Source: Deltaproteobacteria bacterium (GTDB lineage Bacteria; SAR324; NAC60-12). From it: a DNA stretch of 10,791 bases. The notes below the pieces were generated by a model. The model was not told where the DNA came from and did not search any database. It saw only the letters and a list, made by a program, of their open reading frames with translations. The position numbers and the translations under genes were made by a program. The stretch is taken from NCBI GenBank assembly GCA_002730365.1, contig PBZZ01000094.1:1-10791 (forward strand), written 5' to 3'. Shown here piece by piece: positions 6,788 to 10,791 of the stretch; within the stretch, counting starts at the first letter, position 1, and the number at the start of each line of letters is the position of its first letter.

Positions 6788-8766
6788 TCTGCTTTACCAA
6801 TTGACAATTTCAACTTTTGAATTTGGTCCCGCAATTTTGCAGCAAACTCAAATTCAAGATTACTCGCGGCTGTTCGCATATCTGATTCAAGTTCACTGAT
6901 CTGATCCTCAATTTTATTATGATTTTGATAAAATGGTGCAGTTTCTTCAACGACTTCTTCTTCCTCCATTTCAGTACGTAAAGAAGGCGCCACAAAACGT
7001 TTGACAGTTCTAGGGACAATGTTGTTTTTCTCATTGTAATCTAGTTGCCTAGCTCTCCGAGCTTCGGTGATGTCAATAGTCTCCTGCATCGATTTTGTAA
7101 TTCGATCCGCATACATCAGCACCTGTCCATGAACATTCCTTGCCGCTCGACCACAAGTCTGAATCAATGAACGTGTGGACCTAAGAAACCCTTCTTTATC
7201 AGCATCAAAAATCCCCACAAGAGAAACTTCTGGCAAATCAAGCCCTTCGCGAAGTAAGTTGATTCCTACTAAAACATCGTATTTACCCATTCTAAGATCA
7301 TGTAGAATTTGGGTCCGTTCCACAGCATCAACATCTGAGTGCATGTAGACCACTCTCACACCAAGATCTTTATAGTAATCTGTCAGATCTTCTGCCATCC
7401 TTTTGGTCAGGGTTGTAATCAAGACCCTTTCTTCCTTCTCAACACAAATGCGAATTTCTTCTAACATGTCATCGACTTGCCCGATGACAGGCCTGATTTC
7501 AATGGGTGGGTCTACGAGTCCGGTTGGACGAATAACCAGTTCAGCCACTTGCGGTCCAGCTTTTTGCAATTCATAATCACCTGGAGTGGCTGAAACGTAG
7601 ATGAAGGGCAGGTCTACTTTTTCGAATTCCTCGAAAGTTAGTGGACGATTATCAATTGCGGATGGCAGTCGAAATCCATGCTCAACCAATGTGGTTTTGC
7701 GACTTCTATCACCCATGTACATTCCTCTAACTTGTGGAAGGCTGACATGGCTCTCGTCTACAAAGATAATTGCGTTGTCAGGTAAATAATCGAGCAAGGT
7801 TGTTGGGGCAGAACCAGGTGACCTGCGTTGTATGATGCGGCTGTAGTTTTCAATTCCTTGGCAAAACCCTGTTTCCTCGATCATTTCAATATCATGCTCA
7901 GTTCTTTGCTTCAGGCGATGATATTCGACCAACTTTCCCTGGGAATGCAGCTCTTCCAATCGTTCTTGAAGCTCTTCCCGAATCATATTGATTGTGGTTG
8001 GAACCGTGTCTGATCCTGTAACGTAGTGCGAAGCTGGGTAGATTACAAAATGTCGAAGACCCGCAATTCTCTTTCCTGTAAGTGGATCAAATTTACTAAT
8101 ATTTTCAATTTCATCACCCCAAAGTTCAACTCGCACGGCATATTCTGCTTCAGCCATGTAAATCTCGATTACATCTCCACGGACGCGGAATGTGCCTCGA
8201 TGAAAATCATAATCGTTCCGTTCATAGCGAATCTCCACCAATCTTTCTAAGAGTTGTCCTCTCCTATATCGGTCACCTTGACGCAAATAGAGCAACATTT
8301 GTCCATACTCTTCAGGATCTCCCAATCCGTAGATGCATGAGACACTGCTGACAATTACAACATCCTTTCTTTCAAGTATGGAGCGTGTAGCAGAAAGACG
8401 TAGACGGTCTAATTCATCGTTAAGCGCAGTATCCTTTTCAATAAACAAATCTCTTTGGGGAACATACGCTTCCGGTTGATAGTAATCATAGAAGCTTACG
8501 AAGTACTCGACGGCATTTTCTGGAAAAAATTGTTGGAATTCGTTGTAAAGCTGTGCAGCAAGAGTTTTATTATGAGCTAGCACCAGGGCAGGCCGCTGTA
8601 ATCTTGATATTATGCTGGCCATCGTGAAAGTCTTCCCAGATCCGGTAATACCCAGTAAAATCTGGTCTCTAACTTTTGAATCAAGATTATTGCAGAGGAA
8701 TTCGATAGCTTTTGGCTGATCACCTGTGGGATAGTAATCAGCCTGAATCTTGAAGATTTCCGACAT
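6784..8766 (-). CDS. uvrB: Excinuclease ABC subunit B (UvrB)
   Basis: Damage-verifying helicase-like subunit of UvrABC nucleotide excision repair; it receives DNA from UvrA and recruits UvrC for the incisions. The protein is full length (660 aa; the family is about 660-680). Visible motifs are Walker A GITGSGKT (39-46), the strand-clamping beta hairpin with [16 protein letters not shown] (91-106), DESH motif II (337-340), SATPG (392-396), the helicase C-terminal block [17 protein letters not shown] (501-517) and motif [11 protein letters not shown] (536-544, where Ile is more usual than Cys). A C-terminal UVR domain (about 618-653, [20 protein letters not shown]) binds UvrC. The ATG at 8766-8764 matches the normal N-terminus, 30 bp after the channel gene's stop. 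No Shine-Dalgarno sequence or LexA-type operator is evident just upstream, so any SOS control would act at the channel gene's promoter or not at all. The stop codon overlaps the TTG start of the next gene, which suggests coupling. Confidence 0.98.
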   Translation of the reverse strand: MSEIFKIQADYYPTGDQPKAIEFLCNNLDSKVRDQILLGITGSGKTFTMASIISRLQRPALVLAHNKTLAAQLYNEFQQFFPENAVEYFVSFYDYYQPEAYVPQRDLFIEKDTALNDELDRLRLSATRSILERKDVVIVSSVSCIYGLGDPEEYGQMLLYLRQGDRYRRGQLLERLVEIRYERNDYDFHRGTFRVRGDVIEIYMAEAEYAVRVELWGDEIENISKFDPLTGKRIAGLRHFVIYPASHYVTGSDTVPTTINMIREELQERLEELHSQGKLVEYHRLKQRTEHDIEMIEETGFCQGIENYSRIIQRRSPGSAPTTLLDYLPDNAIIFVDESHVSLPQVRGMYMGDRSRKTTLVEHGFRLPSAIDNRPLTFEEFEKVDLPFIYVSATPGDYELQKAGPQVAELVIRPTGLVDPPIEIRPVIGQVDDMLEEIRICVEKEERVLITTLTKRMAEDLTDYYKDLGVRVVYMHSDVDAVERTQILHDLRMGKYDVLVGINLLREGLDLPEVSLVGIFDADKEGFLRSTRSLIQTCGRAARNVHGQVLMYADRITKSMQETIDITEARRARQLDYNEKNNIVPRTVKRFVAPSLRTEMEEEEVVEETAPFYQNHNKIEDQISELESDMRTAASNLEFEFAAKLRDQIQKLKLSIGKAD

Positions 8767-8796
8767 TATGAGGGTGGGGGAGATGACATTACTCGT

Positions 8797-10749
8797 TTAG
8801 TATTCGTCCTCAGCAAGTACAATTAATGAGTCTCCATCTTCAAGTGTGAACACATCATCTTTTTTTGGAATTATATTAATACCAAATTTTGGTTCATATT
8901 CTTCAGATCTTATTTTCAATCCGAAACAAACCTCTTCTCTTTTTTGAGCAGCCAACATTATGTCTGCGAAAGAGACTTCCATCGGAAGATTATCAAAATA
9001 GAGCCACGCAGGTTTCAGATAAATTTCGCTACCGTCTTCACGGAACAGATCTTCATAAACTAGATTTACATCTGGATCCTCAGAAATCTGAGCCATCATT
9101 TTGGAGACAAATTGATTACTTACTAGAAAGTCTTTGACCCCTGATTGCTGAATAATTTGTGCATTCGCTGAATCCATCACTTCTGTAATTAGTTGTGTAT
9201 GGACTTCCTCACCTTTGTTTCGAACCTCTCTGAAAAAGTGGCGAAACTTGAGCAGCATAGAAATTGTTTCTGAATCGATTTCTTCTGTAGTTCCGTTTTC
9301 ACCAGCCATAATGATCACATTGTCATACCGATGAGGATATAACCTAGCTGGAAAGTTAGACATTGAAGGATTAACTTGCTGCAGGGTCATCCTAACCTTT
9401 GAATGCTTGCTGGAAAGTTGCTGGAAAATTTTTTCCATCGCCTCAGATTTTCTAGGTACAATAATGTCTATTACAGAACCCTCATGAATGTACCCACTGT
9501 ATTCATCAACCAGAATCGGAAGTTTTCTGTTCCAACCAAAAATAAGATACTTTTCAATCTTTGGTAGAACTTTATTTTCGGAGTAGGAAAGTTCTGTTGG
9601 CTCAATTACTGGCTGTTCAAAAAAGTGAATCGTTGAGTCATCCTCAGCAATTACAATGGCTTCATCTCCCTCTTCTAAAATTGTATCTGGCTTAGGATTC
9701 AGGATGATCGAATCAGATCTTCGTATACCAATTGGGACACTACTTTGAAAATGGAATTGCATCTGTCCGAAATTATTACCCCAAAGGAAATCTGGTACTG
9801 AAGCAAAGTAAATTTCATCACCAACAAAACCAACTAATTGAGAGTACACCAATGACAAACCTGGGATTCTAGAAGTTTGGACAAGAATTTTTGCCAGAAT
9901 GAGGTCTTCGTCTAGAACAACAACTTTTCCGGGTGCTATTCCACGGGCCAGGTCACGATTCCTCTCAAAAAATAATTTTGCAATCACTGGAGGCATTTTC
10001 TCCTCACCAGTTACAGAGGAAATCGCCATGATAGCTTTGAGAATTTGGTAATCACCCTGAATCTTCACAGCATTGGTAGCTACCTGAGGTGATGGGTTTG
10101 TTAAAATAACGGATCTGCCTTTATCCACGCCTATTTTTCTCAAAGCCTGTGGCGATGAAGCCAAACCAGTTCTGCAGATTATTCGTGTAGATTGTGTGTC
10201 TGGAAGGTGTTCGTGAAAATAATCATCCATCTGTTCCTTCTCACGATCAGCCATCACAACTACTACCGCATCTTTTTCCGAAGCGTTTGCCTCAATCAGT
10301 TCCTTGATAATCTCCATACAGCGAATATCAAAGCCTAAAATGATTGTATGATTTTTCTCCAGGACTTTACTCTTACCCTTTCTAAGGATAGAAAGTCGCA
10401 TTTCAAATTGCTGAGTAATGAAAGCAACCATGCTGGAAAAAAGCACCAAGCCCATAAAAATAGTCGCTATCGCAACCAATTTCCCAGCAAGATTAGATTG
10501 CGCATCTAGCTCTGCAAGGGAGCCCGAATCGATAATCTGAAAAAAAGCATGCCAAAGCAAAAATCCCATCTCATCGATATTTTCATCTGGGAAAAGTACG
10601 AAAGCTAGTAGTCGTAGAGATCCCATGACGACAAACGCGACGAAAAATAAGAACAGCAATGCTAAGAATACAGCAGTTCCTCCCTTGGAAAAGAAATTAT
10701 CCAGCCTATAACGAAGACGCTCTTTAAATTTGAATTGTTGTTGTGACAT
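8797..10749 (-). CDS. CASTOR/POLLUX-like ion channel with tandem RCK domains
   Basis: A 650-aa inner-membrane cation channel homologue related to plant CASTOR/POLLUX (DMI1) and to bacterial RCK channels. After a basic N-terminus there is TM1 (about residues 25-52), a pore-helix region with HAFFQIIDSGSLAEL (67-81), and TM2 (about 88-112). The DSGS sequence (74-77) occupies the place of the ADSGN/ADAGN filter of POLLUX/CASTOR and differs from the TVGYG filter of classical K+ channels. Two Rossmann-like RCK regions follow: NHTIILGFDIRCMEIIKEL (from 133) and KYLIFGWNRKLPILVDE (from 400). Each ends in an RCK_C/TrkA_C-like beta segment (LEEGDEAIVIAE 358-369; LEDGDSLIVLAEDEY 636-650). Such regions usually bind ions or nucleotides and gate the pore. 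The start is ATG at 10749-10747. The 42 bp upstream in the window show no confident promoter or Shine-Dalgarno sequence. It leads the minus-strand block, 30 bp ahead of uvrB. Ion specificity cannot be read from the sequence. Confidence 0.88.
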   Translation of the reverse strand: MSQQQFKFKERLRYRLDNFFSKGGTAVFLALLFLFFVAFVVMGSLRLLAFVLFPDENIDEMGFLLWHAFFQIIDSGSLAELDAQSNLAGKLVAIATIFMGLVLFSSMVAFITQQFEMRLSILRKGKSKVLEKNHTIILGFDIRCMEIIKELIEANASEKDAVVVVMADREKEQMDDYFHEHLPDTQSTRIICRTGLASSPQALRKIGVDKGRSVILTNPSPQVATNAVKIQGDYQILKAIMAISSVTGEEKMPPVIAKLFFERNRDLARGIAPGKVVVLDEDLILAKILVQTSRIPGLSLVYSQLVGFVGDEIYFASVPDFLWGNNFGQMQFHFQSSVPIGIRRSDSIILNPKPDTILEEGDEAIVIAEDDSTIHFFEQPVIEPTELSYSENKVLPKIEKYLIFGWNRKLPILVDEYSGYIHEGSVIDIIVPRKSEAMEKIFQQLSSKHSKVRMTLQQVNPSMSNFPARLYPHRYDNVIIMAGENGTTEEIDSETISMLLKFRHFFREVRNKGEEVHTQLITEVMDSANAQIIQQSGVKDFLVSNQFVSKMMAQISEDPDVNLVYEDLFREDGSEIYLKPAWLYFDNLPMEVSFADIMLAAQKREEVCFGLKIRSEEYEPKFGINIIPKKDDVFTLEDGDSLIVLAEDEY

Positions 10750-10791
10750 TCTAATTTAGTCCAGGTTCAATACATGATGTTAAATTTTACC

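Noticed and set aside
1..10791. CRISPR arrays, tRNA/rRNA genes, insertion sequences, toxin-antitoxin or defence cassettes
   Set aside because: No regularly spaced repeats, tRNA-like cloverleaf, transposase motifs, terminal inverted repeats or defence-type domains were seen. All sizeable open frames are accounted for by the listed genes.

Overview
The window is one arm of a Gram-negative bacterial chromosome. It carries a tightly packed block of eight genes, all on the minus strand, that runs from about 10750 down to 801. A decayed pirin-family pseudogene lies on the plus strand at the left edge and converges on the last gene of the block. The DNA is moderately AT-rich. An outer-membrane-type beta protein, a periplasmic HtrA protease and an exported or inner-membrane LTA-synthase-like enzyme point to a two-membrane cell. 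MenA suggests menaquinone-based respiration. I would guess a marine proteobacterium or a SAR324-like lineage, but only tentatively, because taxonomy cannot be settled by eye.

Reading the minus strand in its own direction, the order is as follows. (1) A CASTOR/POLLUX-type ion channel with two RCK regions (10749-8797). (2) uvrB, nucleotide excision repair (8766-6784). (3) A membrane-anchored LTA-synthase/MdoB-type phosphotransferase homologue with an altered DH motif (6787-4865, start overlapping the uvrB stop). (4) A single-PDZ HtrA-type protease (4858-3746). After a 106-bp gap come (5) a PPP-type metallophosphatase (3639-2833), (6) an unrecognised 149-aa protein overlapping its 3' end (2885-2436), (7) a secreted protein that is probably an outer-membrane beta barrel (2400-1738), and (8) menA (1724-801). 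Gaps are mostly under 40 bp and two junctions overlap, so the block looks like one or two operons. The 106-bp gap at 3640-3745 is the only plausible internal promoter site.

The left 764 bp hold the remains of a pirin gene. Pirin-like sequence can be followed through three reading frames, interrupted by three in-frame stops and at least three frameshifts. One metal-ligand histidine is also replaced by tyrosine. This is the only broken gene in the window.

Functionally the block is mixed: ion homeostasis, DNA repair, envelope polymer or glycan modification, envelope protein quality control, a nucleotide or protein phosphatase, and quinone biosynthesis. I saw no mobile element, CRISPR array, tRNA, rRNA or defence cassette. 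The points most worth following up are the DH-to-DT change in the LTA-synthase-like enzyme, the multi-lesion pirin pseudogene, the channel's DSGS pore sequence, the unrecognised overlapping gene, and the absence of visible Shine-Dalgarno sequences combined with frequent TTG/GTG starts.
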